From contig DATNPH010000136.1 in the NCBI GenBank assembly GCA_036703315.1, positions 1-10,365 of the forward strand: a DNA stretch of 10,365 bases. The letters run 5' to 3'. Position numbers and translations under genes: made by a program. Within the stretch, counting starts at the first letter, position 1. Every line of letters begins with the position of its first letter. The stretch comes from DATNPH01 sp036703315 (lineage in GTDB: Bacteria; Cyanobacteriota; Cyanobacteriia; Cyanobacteriales; Coleofasciculaceae). Below the pieces are notes generated by a model. The model did not search any database, was not told the origin of the DNA, and worked only from the letters and a program-made list of their open reading frames with translations. Shown piece by piece: positions 1 through 6,203 of this stretch.

Positions 1-1059
1 TGGGTAACTCAGCTCTTAGAATCTTTAGGTCGTGCTTCCTGGCTCAGTTGGATGGCAGCGTTAGTCCCTCAGCGGTTGCGGGGGCGGTATTTTGGCTTTC
101 GCAATAGTGCTGTCAGCTTATCAAATCTCATTGCTGTGCCCCTGCTCGCTTTGGTGGTATCAAACTGGCCTGGGGGAAGGCTTCAAGGTTACAGCCTGAG
201 CATTGTGTTAGCGATTGTGCTTGGTGTCATTAGTCTGGGTTGTCAGTTCTTTATGGCTGATGTAAACCCATCGCTTTTGCACGTCACACATTCAGATACA
301 GCTCCAAGGTTGCCCAGAGAGAGAATTTCTAGCTTCCTCAAGAACACCAATTTTTTGAATTTTTTGCTTTACTCTGCCTTATGGAGCTTCGCCGTTAATG
401 TCAGCGCTCCCTTCTTTAATCTTTACCTGCTCGATGATCTGAGTATAGATGTCAGCCTGGTAACAATCTATAACAGCTTAGGAGCTGGTGCTAACTTGTT
501 GATGCTGGTTTTTTGGGGCAAGCTGGCTGACCGGGTTGGGAATCGCCCGATTATGGTAGTAGTGGGAATCTTAGTGGCTCTAACGCCTCTGCTCTGGCTA
601 GAAGCTGGAACCGCTTCAATTTTTCTATGGGTTTGGTTTCCCCTGTTGCATATAATCGGCGGTGGGACGTGGGCAGCGATTGAACTGTGCAACAACAATC
701 TTCTGATGGGAGTGGCACCACTACGCCATCAGTCTATTTACTTTGCGATCGCGGCTGCAGTTCCGGGTGTTACTGGGGCAATAGGAATCACGACGGGTGG
801 CTTTCTCGCGACTATAACTGATCTCGGCGGCTTGCCGGGGGTGTTTGCCCTCTCCGCCGTCCTACGACTGGCGGCTCTCCTGCCCTTGATTTTTGTTCAC
901 GAGCAGCGTTCTGTATCTTTGGGTAAGTTTTGGCTCCTCCTGTTGCCAGCCTGGTGGAGAAAAGTGCCGATTGAACCTGGAGACATCAGTTTTGAACCCT
1001 TAATCGTTGAAGAGATAGACTGTCCACCGGAAAACTCATCCGCTCCGACGCAAGAGTAG
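1..1059 (+). CDS. MFS transporter, 5'-truncated by the window edge
   Basis: The frame is open from base 1 and reads through the first visible ATG (position 52) without interruption, so the true start lies outside the window; 352 residues are seen. The stretch around that ATG (GRASWLSWMAALVP followed by RLRGRYFG) is a conserved internal loop of this MFS subgroup, which confirms that 52 is not the start. Several long hydrophobic segments follow, and a loop reading WGKLADRVGNRP matches the MFS motif-A consensus (GxLaDrxGrr) at the start of the second half. The C-terminal tail of about 30 residues is acidic and polar, so probably cytoplasmic. It should be an inner-membrane secondary transporter; nothing visible identifies the substrate. 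No hairpin terminator is evident after the stop, and the next 500 bases are decayed sequence on both strands. Confidence 0.85.
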   Translation, partial: WVTQLLESLGRASWLSWMAALVPQRLRGRYFGFRNSAVSLSNLIAVPLLALVVSNWPGGRLQGYSLSIVLAIVLGVISLGCQFFMADVNPSLLHVTHSDTAPRLPRERISSFLKNTNFLNFLLYSALWSFAVNVSAPFFNLYLLDDLSIDVSLVTIYNSLGAGANLLMLVFWGKLADRVGNRPIMVVVGILVALTPLLWLEAGTASIFLWVWFPLLHIIGGGTWAAIELCNNNLLMGVAPLRHQSIYFAIAAAVPGVTGAIGITTGGFLATITDLGGLPGVFALSAVLRLAALLPLIFVHEQRSVSLGKFWLLLLPAWWRKVPIEPGDISFEPLIVEEIDCPPENSSAPTQE

Positions 1060-1189
1060 ATTAGCGTGAGTTTGTCCAGATTCTTTAGTCGGTGAGGTTT
1101 GGCTAGTCGATCTAGGCTACATCGCGAAAGTCAGACCGTGCCTAGTTATCAGCATTTCTGCTATATCGTTCAAGTACATCTTGTGCGAT

Positions 1190-1205
1190 GGACGCGATCG
1201 CGTCC
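1190..1205. repeat. 16-bp perfect palindrome with HIP1 core inside the galK remnant
   Basis: GGACGCGATCGCGTCC is a perfect palindrome centred on the HIP1 octamer GCGATCGC. With the adjoining CCGCTTCGCCAACGC it resembles the short dispersed repeats that are abundant in filamentous cyanobacteria (family assignment from memory). It sits where the galK remnant has extra codons compared with the intact gene, which is consistent with insertion of a mini-repeat. Confidence 0.5.
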
Positions 1206-1224
1206 CGCTTCGCCAACGCTTTAG

Positions 1225-1257
1225 CCTTACTCGCAGCAACCAAAGCAACGCAAGCTC
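1225..1257. repeat. 33-bp direct repeat, left copy
   Basis: These 33 bases are identical to 1936-1968 in the same orientation. They begin CCTTACTCGCAGCAACC and encode, on the minus strand, the ACVALVAASK segment of the galK remnant. The two copies bracket the toxin-antitoxin remnant. Confidence 0.9.
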
Positions 1258-1264
1258 TCCAAAA

Positions 1265-1297
1265 ACGTATTGACAGGTAAATACGTATACCTACACT
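1265..1297 (+). promoter_or_regulatory. Predicted promoter and operator of the brnTA-like module
   Basis: TTGACA at 1270-1275 and TACACT at 1292-1297 are separated by 16 bases, a good sigma-70 pair. An inverted repeat ACGTAT (1265-1270) and ATACGT (1281-1286), with 10 bases between the arms, flanks the -35 box and is a plausible binding site for the ribbon-helix-helix antitoxin encoded downstream. RHH antitoxins commonly repress their own promoter. The predicted transcription start falls about at the toxin ATG (1304), so the original transcript may have had almost no leader. Confidence 0.5.
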
Positions 1298-1303
1298 TTA
1301 GGC

Positions 1304-1604
1304 ATGGACGCATATTTCGTGCTTAACGGCATTACCTTTGTTTGGAATGAGGAAAAAGCTTGAAAAAATCCTGGCAAGCATAATGGTGTGACATTCCAGC
1401 AAGCAGCGGAAGCGTTGTTCGATCCGTTTCTAACGGTAGTCGATGCTAGCCGCAATGACGAAGCACGAGATGCCATTATTGGCATGGATTGACGATGGAA
1501 TCTTCTATACGTTGTTCACATCGAGTTTGACGATGACGATGTAATCCGGATTATTTCGGCACGCATGAGCGACGCACAAGGAACGTGAATACTATGAAAG
1601 CTGA
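1304..1604 (+). pseudogene. BrnT-family toxin pseudogene (two stops and a frameshift)
   Basis: From ATG 1304 the frame encodes MDAYFVLNGITFVWNEEKA, TGA (1361-1363), KNPGKHNGVTFQQAAEALF and more to GMD, TGA (1490-1492), then RWNLLYVVHIEFDDDD and VIRIISAR. After an apparent one-base insertion near 1580 the reading resumes as EREYYES with TGA at 1602-1604. The order FVW..EKA..N..KH.GVTF..A, then LLYVVH, IRIISAR and ER.YYE is the standard layout of the BrnT ribonuclease toxin (DUF497) family. Length without the lesions would be about 100 residues, normal for the family. The antitoxin ATG at 1594 overlaps the ancestral toxin stop, the usual BrnT-BrnA order. With two nonsense codons, a full toxin is not expected. 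Confidence 0.82.
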
Positions 1605-1881
1605 AACCCTGAAAAAGCGATTGGATAAAAATCGTCCTATGACGGTTGTCACCATTCGTATCCCGGAAGATGTGGTAGAGGATTTAAAACGATTAGCTCC
1701 ACTACTAGGCTTTTCGGGTTATCAACCGTTGATGCGTGCATATATTGGTCAGGGACTGCGAGCAGATCTTGAACGGTTAGAGAATCATACCGTTTCGGCG
1801 TTGATTGCCAGTTTGAAACGTCATGGCGTGAGTGATGAAGTGATTCATGAAGCGCTCAGTGAAATTGCTCACGGTAGTTAA
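1594..1881 (+). CDS. Ribbon-helix-helix (BrnA/CopG-like) antitoxin
   Basis: This encodes 95 residues, MKAETLKKRLDKNRPM and onward. The segment TVVTIRIPEDVVEDLKRLAP is a ribbon-helix-helix DNA-binding unit: a short beta strand (TIRIPEDVV), then a helix, then the turn and second helix in GFSGYQPLMRAYIGQGL. The C-terminal half is a helical partner-binding or dimerisation tail. I chose ATG 1594 and not the in-frame GTG at 1585, because 1594 overlaps the end of the upstream toxin remnant as expected for a translationally coupled pair. In related modules the protein neutralises the BrnT toxin and represses the shared promoter. Here the toxin is broken, so it is an orphan antitoxin that may persist as a small DNA-binding regulator. 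The frame is intact and shows no decay. Confidence 0.8.
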   Translation: MKAETLKKRLDKNRPMTVVTIRIPEDVVEDLKRLAPLLGFSGYQPLMRAYIGQGLRADLERLENHTVSALIASLKRHGVSDEVIHEALSEIAHGS

Positions 1882-1909
1882 ATTTCTTGCTGCATATGAG
1901 CGTCAACAA

Positions 1910-2003
1910 TTCGAGGTTTTGGGCGATCGGCTGCACCTTACTCGCAGCAACCAAAGCAACGCAAGCTCCCCCTCGCACCAGCACCCGTCAGGCGATCGCC
2001 TAC
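1910..2003 (-). pseudogene. galactokinase 3'-end remnant, copy 2
   Basis: The minus strand reads VGDRLTGAG from 2003, then after a frameshift RGGACVALVAASKVQPIAQ and NLE. The intact galactokinase has VFGARLTGAGFGGACVALVAAGKGEAIAQDVIE, so this is a second partial copy, reaching further upstream than copy 1 and including the GHMP-kinase motif 3 (LTGAG.GG). The frameshift lies between TGAG and GGAC. It lacks the palindrome-bearing insert of copy 1, and beyond IAQ..LE the similarity fades. Upstream of 2003 I see no more galK similarity. Confidence 0.65.
1936..1968. repeat. 33-bp direct repeat, right copy
   Basis: Exact copy of 1225-1257 in the same orientation, 711 bases away. The repeat is explained by shared galK ancestry, but complete identity in otherwise decayed sequence points to a fairly recent duplication, or to gene conversion between the two copies. 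Confidence 0.9.
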
Positions 2004-2071
2004 AGATAGTATTGAATGAAGACAATCACTCCAAGCTGTCTACACCTACGGCTTAAAAAAGAGATGAAACT

Positions 2072-3208
2072 TCAGATCAACTGCTTTTCTCTTTTGATGC
2101 CTTGGTATATGCCGAGCAAAACGTTGCTAGCCAGGAAAATCACCCCAAATCCGAACAGTGCATTCACAACTCCAACTTGCTCGGAGAAAAAGCCAATAAG
2201 AATGACGGGCAAACCAAAACCCAAATACGCGCAGACGAAATATCCGGAGACTGCCCTAGCCGATTGTGAGCCACTGAGCTTGACAACTTCCGCCATTCCA
2301 CCCAGATAGGTAAACCCATAGCAAGCTGTACCTGCGAGCGCTACGCCTGCTAAGACAAGACTGATGACACCGAGCCAAGCTCCACAAGTAAAAATGATGT
2401 AGCCTAGGACAAGCAATACACAGCCAAGTTGGAGCGATCGCTGTGCATTGAGACGACGAGCCAATGGCTGCAATAAAACACCACTAATCACGAAAATAAA
2501 CAACATCGGACCCGACCAGTTCGGCAAGCCATATTGCATCAACTGTGCCGGTAGAATCACACTCACAATTCCAGCCAACGACCATGCTAGTGCAATCGCT
2601 AGTCCAGCTGGAATCGTACCTGCTGGAAAGCAAGGCAAGCGAATCAGCTTTTCTGGAGAAACAGGCTGTTCGGGTAGTCTAATCACCAAGACGATACAGG
2701 CTAGAAGTATGATAAGAATTGCCTGATAGCTAAACGGAACTAATGAGTTGTTGAACGACAGGGCTACATTTGTGAACAGAGCACCACTAGAAAATCCCAA
2801 TGCAGTGGTGAGACTGACATAGGCAGCAACCTGAGCAGCATTATCCGGCATCAGGGTTGATAGATACGCTGCTCCAGTTCCTGTAATCAAGCCTACTCCA
2901 ATGCCCTGAAGTATCCGCGTAACAAATAAGGTGTAAATGCTGGGATGAGCAATCATCAAAAATGTAGCGAATGCCAGGGAGAGCAAACTCACTAAAATCA
3001 CCTTTTTACGTCCCACGCGATCAGAAATTCCACCCAGTAAAATCAATGTTGGCAACAGTCCTGCCACATAGGTCGAAAAGGCGATCGCTGAAATGCCACT
3101 ACCGAACCCTGCAATTTTTGCATAAGTGCCATACAGTGGAACTTGCAAATTTGTGGCATGGGTGACGAGGAAAATTGCAGCAGCCACAATTAGCACAGAG
3201 CGTCTCAT
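2072..3208 (-). CDS. MFS efflux transporter
   Basis: A 378-residue integral membrane protein with about 12 hydrophobic segments, normal for the major facilitator superfamily. The loop after the second segment reads GGISDRVGRKK, the canonical MFS motif A, and RILQGIGVGLITGTGAAYL matches motif B with its arginine in helix 4. The overall pattern resembles sugar-efflux or drug:H+ antiporter members; the substrate is unknown. The start is ATG 3208: its first bases overlap the stop of the upstream azoreductase gene as ATGA, and CGGAGG (3223-3218 on the minus strand) lies 9 bases upstream. A TTG at 3226 is in frame but has no such support. Being coupled to an azoreductase suggests export of a quinone-like or aromatic compound, or of a product of its reduction; this is inference. 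The gene ends close to the convergent antitoxin region. Confidence 0.88.
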   Translation of the reverse strand: MRRSVLIVAAAIFLVTHATNLQVPLYGTYAKIAGFGSGISAIAFSTYVAGLLPTLILLGGISDRVGRKKVILVSLLSLAFATFLMIAHPSIYTLFVTRILQGIGVGLITGTGAAYLSTLMPDNAAQVAAYVSLTTALGFSSGALFTNVALSFNNSLVPFSYQAILIILLACIVLVIRLPEQPVSPEKLIRLPCFPAGTIPAGLAIALAWSLAGIVSVILPAQLMQYGLPNWSGPMLFIFVISGVLLQPLARRLNAQRSLQLGCVLLVLGYIIFTCGAWLGVISLVLAGVALAGTACYGFTYLGGMAEVVKLSGSQSARAVSGYFVCAYLGFGLPVILIGFFSEQVGVVNALFGFGVIFLASNVLLGIYQGIKREKQLI

Positions 3209-3843
3209 TGCCCTGAACCTCCGCAAGCTGCTATAAATTGTTGAATCGCGGCACGAGCATCTGAGAGGGATTGTTGGCGTGCTTCAGCTCCCCCCGCTAG
3301 ATTTTCGGCATGGATAAACGTAATATCGGTGACACCAATTAAGTTAAAAATTGCTCGCATAAAATGCTCTTGAAAATCCAATTCAGCATTCGGTGTGCCT
3401 GGTGAAAACACTCCACCTCGTGCTGTAATCACAATCACCTTCTTGTTATGCACCAAACCTTCATATTCACCTCGCTCGTTCACAATGAAGGTTCGTCTAA
3501 CGCGAACAATTTGGTCAATATATGCCTTGAAGTTGGCTGGGACACTGTAGTTATACATAGGAATGCCAAAGACCCAGATCTCCGCAGCTAAAAGCTCATC
3601 AATTAACTCATCAGAAAGCGCTAGCACAGTTGCTAAGCGCGAAGTGATTTGCTCAGGAGGCGTAAATGATGCTGTAATCCAAGATTCATCAATTAGTGGA
3701 ACTGAATAATGTCCTAAATTGCGGTAGGTGACAGTATCACTTGGAAACATTTCTTTCCAGGCGGCGATGAATCCTTCCGTTAGACTACGAGAAATAGAGC
3801 GATCGCTTCTGGGACTGGAATCAACATGCAAGATGCGTTTCAT
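3205..3843 (-). CDS. azoR: FMN-dependent NADH-azoreductase (flavodoxin-fold quinone reductase)
   Basis: A 212-residue flavoprotein close to the usual AzoR length of about 200. The N-terminus (KRILHVDSSPRSDRSISRSL, residues 2-21) is the beta1 strand and FMN-phosphate loop. PMYNYSVPANFKAYIDQIVR (95-114) contains the PMYN isoalloxazine-binding loop, and TARGG (140-144) is the second flavin loop. Members reduce azo compounds and quinones by two-electron transfer from NAD(P)H and are often part of thiol, quinone or electrophile stress responses. ATG 3843 is chosen because GGAGAGG lies about 9 bases upstream and the family N-terminus starts there; an upstream extension to 3897 would add an atypical peptide. 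It is the first gene of an operon with the MFS transporter and is divergent from the SufR-like regulator, whose operators lie about 90-110 bases upstream. Confidence 0.9.
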   Translation of the reverse strand: MKRILHVDSSPRSDRSISRSLTEGFIAAWKEMFPSDTVTYRNLGHYSVPLIDESWITASFTPPEQITSRLATVLALSDELIDELLAAEIWVFGIPMYNYSVPANFKAYIDQIVRVRRTFIVNERGEYEGLVHNKKVIVITARGGVFSPGTPNAELDFQEHFMRAIFNLIGVTDITFIHAENLAGGAEARQQSLSDARAAIQQFIAACGGSGQ

Positions 3844-3929
3844 TGGCCGAAACCTCTCCAAAGTAGTTATCAAGACATGAAAATATGACCTATGCACTGC
3901 GACTTTGCAGGCATAAGATATCCGTTGCT

Positions 3930-3958
3930 TTGACTTTATAAAGTAAAATCTTTATAAA
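3930..3958 (+). promoter_or_regulatory. Promoter of the SufR-like regulator
   Basis: TTGACT (3930-3935) and TATAAA (3953-3958) are separated by exactly 17 bases, a near-consensus sigma-70 promoter reading towards the regulator. The transcription start would be near 3965. This excludes the in-frame ATG at 3961 and supports translation from ATG 4012. Confidence 0.65.
3933..3944. promoter_or_regulatory. Operator palindrome O1
   Basis: ACTTTATAAAGT is a 12-bp perfect palindrome covering the end of the -35 hexamer. Its core CTTTATAAAG recurs at 3950-3959. Confidence 0.6.
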
Positions 3959-3959
3959 G
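3950..3959. promoter_or_regulatory. Operator palindrome O2
   Basis: CTTTATAAAG is a 10-bp perfect palindrome containing the whole -10 hexamer. Its centre is 16 bp from that of O1. Confidence 0.6.
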
Positions 3960-3980
3960 CATGATAAGCGCCAGAGTTGA

Positions 3981-3990
3981 CTTTGTAAAG
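3981..3990. promoter_or_regulatory. Operator half-match O3
   Basis: CTTTGTAAAG matches the O1/O2 core at 9 of 10 positions and is preceded by GA like O1. It lies in the predicted leader, 31 bp (centre to centre) beyond O2. A weaker match, ACTTTATAGA, follows at 4001-4010. Confidence 0.4.
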
Positions 3991-4011
3991 GTTTCTCTTT
4001 ACTTTATAGAT

Positions 4012-4668
4012 ATGGCTACTGACTCTGCAAAGAAATCAACCACTGTCCGTACTCGACGGGCGATCATCAACCTGCTCAAGCAAGAAGGGGCGATGGACTC
4101 GCAGGAGCTAGCCTCTCGCTTGGGCGTTTCTGCGATGGCTGTCCGTCAGCACCTGTATGCTTTACAGGAAGAACAACTCGTTACCTATCAAGAAGAAGCT
4201 CGTGCGATGGGGCGTCCGGCGAAGCTGTGGCAGTTAACCCCTGCTGCTGATCGTCTATTTCCTGATAGCTATGCTGAATTGACATTAAGTTTGCTCAATT
4301 CTGTCAAAGAGGCATTCGGTGATGCTGGATTGGAGCAACTTTTAGATGTGAGAACTCGCCATCAAATTAATGCCTATCAAGCTTTGATGCCGATTCAAGA
4401 ATCGCTACAACAAAAATTAGAAGCCCTAGCTACCTTGCGAACCGAGGAAGGATACATGGCCGAGATCCAATCTCTCGATGATGGTTCCTTCCTATTGATT
4501 GAACATCATTGTCCAATTTGCGCGGCGGCTACGGCTTGTACAGGTCTGTGTGCAAGGGAATTGGAAATCTTTGAGCGTGTTTTGGGGCAAGATGTGATAG
4601 TGGAACGAACTGAACATATTGTTACAGGAGCACGGCGTTGCGCTTACCAAGTCTTCAGTCAAAGCTAA
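4012..4668 (+). CDS. SufR-like HTH transcriptional regulator with Fe-S-type cysteine cluster
   Basis: A 218-residue protein, the length typical of cyanobacterial SufR. Residues 12-60 form a winged helix-turn-helix (RTRRAIINLLKQEGAMDSQE, then LASRLGVSAMAVRQHLYALQ), and GRPAKLWQLT (68-77) is the wing. The C-terminal part has cysteines at 167, 170, 176, 180 and 210 in CPIC.....C...C and GARRCAY, next to VERTEHI. That arrangement is characteristic of the SufR family, which binds an Fe-S cluster and represses DNA when the cluster is present. Classical cyanobacterial SufR lies divergent from sufBCDS; here the divergent partner is azoR plus an exporter, so I read it as a paralog sensing redox, quinone or iron state. 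The start is set at 4012 by the promoter position; ATG 3961 would add 17 residues encoded by operator DNA. No clear Shine-Dalgarno sequence precedes 4012. Confidence 0.85.
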   Translation: MATDSAKKSTTVRTRRAIINLLKQEGAMDSQELASRLGVSAMAVRQHLYALQEEQLVTYQEEARAMGRPAKLWQLTPAADRLFPDSYAELTLSLLNSVKEAFGDAGLEQLLDVRTRHQINAYQALMPIQESLQQKLEALATLRTEEGYMAEIQSLDDGSFLLIEHHCPICAAATACTGLCARELEIFERVLGQDVIVERTEHIVTGARRCAYQVFSQS

Positions 4669-4739
4669 AGGTTGAGTTCAAGTTGATTACAAAGCGGTCT
4701 AACAAATCACTGCACCGGGCGGACGGGTGAAGGCTGGGA

Positions 4740-5810
4740 CTAACTCACCTCCGGAACCAGAATACGTCCGGCGTAACCCGATCGCTTATACTTTTCAATC
4801 ACATCTTGCGCGATCGCTTCCCCCTTACCCGCAGCAACTAAAGCCACACAAGCCCCCCCGAACCCAGCACCCGTAAGACGTGCCCCAAATACTCCAGGGG
4901 TTTCCTGTAGCATCGCCACCAGTGTATCCAGAGCAGGCACGGAAACTTCGTAATCATCGCGTAAGCTAGCGTGGGAAGCGTTCATCAACTCACCAAAACG
5001 CTCTGCGGATACTCCCTGTAGAGCCTCCAGTACTCGGTTATCCTCCGTGATGACGTGACGAGCGCGACGGCGTTGCGGTTCGGGTAAGTCTTCCACAGCT
5101 TGCGGATCGGTAATATCTCTCAACGCCTTCACCCGTAGCAGGTGCGCCGCCTCTTCGCACTCCGCTCGTCGCTGGTTGTAGCCACTCCCTGCCAGAGTGC
5201 GAGGCACGCCGCTATCGATCACCACAACCTCTGCCCCAGATGGAAAAGGTATCACCTGACGCTCAAGCGATCGCGTATCGAGAAATAGCAGATGTTCCGT
5301 ATCAGCTAGGCTCGACGCCATCTGATCCATAATGCCGCATTGCACACCCGAATATTGGATTTCTGCCTGCTGTGCCAACTGAGCGATCCGTACATCATCG
5401 ATATCTATATTTAAGAGCGATCGCAACCCCCTGAGAGTCGCCACTTCCAAAGCAGCACTGCTAGACAAACCTGAACCGATCGGAACCGAAGACGTGACGT
5501 GCAGATTAACCGATGGTACGGTGTACCCTTCCCGTTCTAAAAGCCGAACACAGCCGAAGATATAACGGGCAAATCCAGAGGGTGTACGATCGCCTTCTAA
5601 AATACTCACCCGTTCGTCAAGTTCCACCGAGTAAAAGTGGTGCTGTCCATCGTTGCTCAAACCCAGTTGCACCGTAGTCTGTTGGGGAATAGCCGTTGGC
5701 AGTACAAAGCCATCGTTGTAGTCCGTGTGTTCCCCAAGTAAATTCACCCGTCCCGGCGCACTGGCTTCTGTTTCAGGTGATGCACCAAATATCTGCTGAA
5801 AGTCCATCAT
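4740..5810 (-). CDS. galK: Galactokinase
   Basis: A 356-residue GHMP-family kinase that phosphorylates galactose at C1 with ATP, the entry step of the Leloir pathway. All three family motifs are present: GRVNLLGEHTDYNDG (20-34, sugar-binding signature), PIGSGLSSSAALEVA (110-124, ATP-binding glycine/serine loop) and LTGAGFGGACVAL (312-324). MDQMAS (161-166) supplies the catalytic aspartate (D162). It is slightly shorter than the E. coli enzyme (about 380) but lacks no core element. No galT, galE or transporter gene is nearby, and the gene seems to be a single unit, convergent with the SufR-like gene. The start is ATG 5810 with a second ATG directly after it; no strong ribosome-binding site is visible. 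Diverged copies of its 3' end occur at 1142-1258 and 1910-2003. Confidence 0.95.
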   Translation of the reverse strand: MMDFQQIFGASPETEASAPGRVNLLGEHTDYNDGFVLPTAIPQQTTVQLGLSNDGQHHFYSVELDERVSILEGDRTPSGFARYIFGCVRLLEREGYTVPSVNLHVTSSVPIGSGLSSSAALEVATLRGLRSLLNIDIDDVRIAQLAQQAEIQYSGVQCGIMDQMASSLADTEHLLFLDTRSLERQVIPFPSGAEVVVIDSGVPRTLAGSGYNQRRAECEEAAHLLRVKALRDITDPQAVEDLPEPQRRRARHVITEDNRVLEALQGVSAERFGELMNASHASLRDDYEVSVPALDTLVAMLQETPGVFGARLTGAGFGGACVALVAAGKGEAIAQDVIEKYKRSGYAGRILVPEVS

Positions 5811-6203
5811 GGCTTGTTGATAGCAAAAAAGTATTTCTGTAGTAACTGATTGTGTTTCTTATTTAAAGAAATTGTGTGTTGCTAAATACCTGATTGTTTA
5901 ATTATCGCTCACCCTTTAGAGCTTGTTACAGATTTAACTCTAGATAGAGAGCCTGAATTTAGTCTACAACTAGAATTAGTTAGAAACAAGTCAATAGAAA
6001 TCTAAACATCTCAAAAATAAAAGCTCATCTGAGTGATAGAAATTCTCATTCTTAGAATTCCGAAGAGCTTGATATTGGGATTTTTTATGTGTTTATAATC
6101 CCTAGGCTGAGCTCTAAGTTTTATTAAAATTTCAGCCTGAACCAGGAAATTTTAGTGAATTTGCTTAGGCGTTGGGTCGCTTAATTTAAAAGGAAGTATA
6201 GAG
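5811..6203. other. AT-rich intergenic region between divergent galK and crtW
   Basis: 393 bases without a convincing gene. On the galK side there is an inverted repeat TTTCTT-ATTTA-AAGAAA (5855-5871) and a direct repeat CTGATTGT (5846-5853 and 5890-5897), possible regulatory sites. On the crtW side, GGGATT (6077-6082) and AATCCC (6097-6102) could pair around the predicted promoter. A longer-range pair AAGCTC and GAGCTT also occurs near 6020-6070. Confidence 0.5.
6069..6099 (+). promoter_or_regulatory. Possible promoter of the crtW operon
   Basis: TTGATA (6069-6074) and TATAAT (6094-6099, a perfect -10) are separated by 19 bases, longer than ideal. The start of transcription would be near 6106, leaving a leader of about 100 bases. 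The -10 box lies within the small inverted repeat GGGATT/AATCCC. Confidence 0.4.

Larger units (their letters stand above)
1142..1258 (-). pseudogene. galactokinase 3'-end remnant, copy 1
   Basis: Read on the minus strand this stretch encodes ACVALVAASK, then a short insert, then AIASIAQDVLERYSRNADN and a TAG stop at 1144-1142. The resident galactokinase (4740-5810) ends with ACVALVAAGKGEAIAQDVIEKYKRSG, so this is clearly a copy of the last 35 or so codons of a galK gene. Everything upstream of ACVAL is missing, so no functional kinase can be made. The GKGE position is expanded in frame by about nine codons, and the inserted DNA contains the 16-bp palindrome at 1190-1205. The first 33 bases on the plus strand (1225-1257) are repeated exactly at 1936-1968. 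That stretch matches the resident galK at 28 of 33 positions, so this is a diverged copy and not a recent duplication of the neighbour. Confidence 0.7.

Noticed and set aside
1291..1485. Minus-strand 64-codon open frame
   Set aside because: It is antisense to the BrnT-like remnant, whose family motifs read on the plus strand; the open frame is a shadow.
2057..2095. AAAAGAG and CTCTTTT inverted repeat at the convergent 3' ends
   Set aside because: The loop is about 25 bases and part lies inside the MFS coding region; too weak for a terminator call.
2448..2726. Plus-strand open frames opposite the MFS gene (2448-2726, 2971-3165)
   Set aside because: Shadows of the membrane protein on the other strand; the composition is that of an antisense frame.
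3961..4011. Upstream ATG 3961 as the start of the SufR-like gene
   Set aside because: It lies at or before the predicted transcription start, and the added 17 codons are made of operator-like repeats; ATG 4012 fits the family N-terminus better.
4697..4729. GTCTAAC followed by AAATCACTGCACCG, reminiscent of one end of an integron attC site
   Set aside because: I find no partner GTTRRRY box downstream at a suitable distance and no integrase; the match to one degenerate 7-mer is weak evidence.
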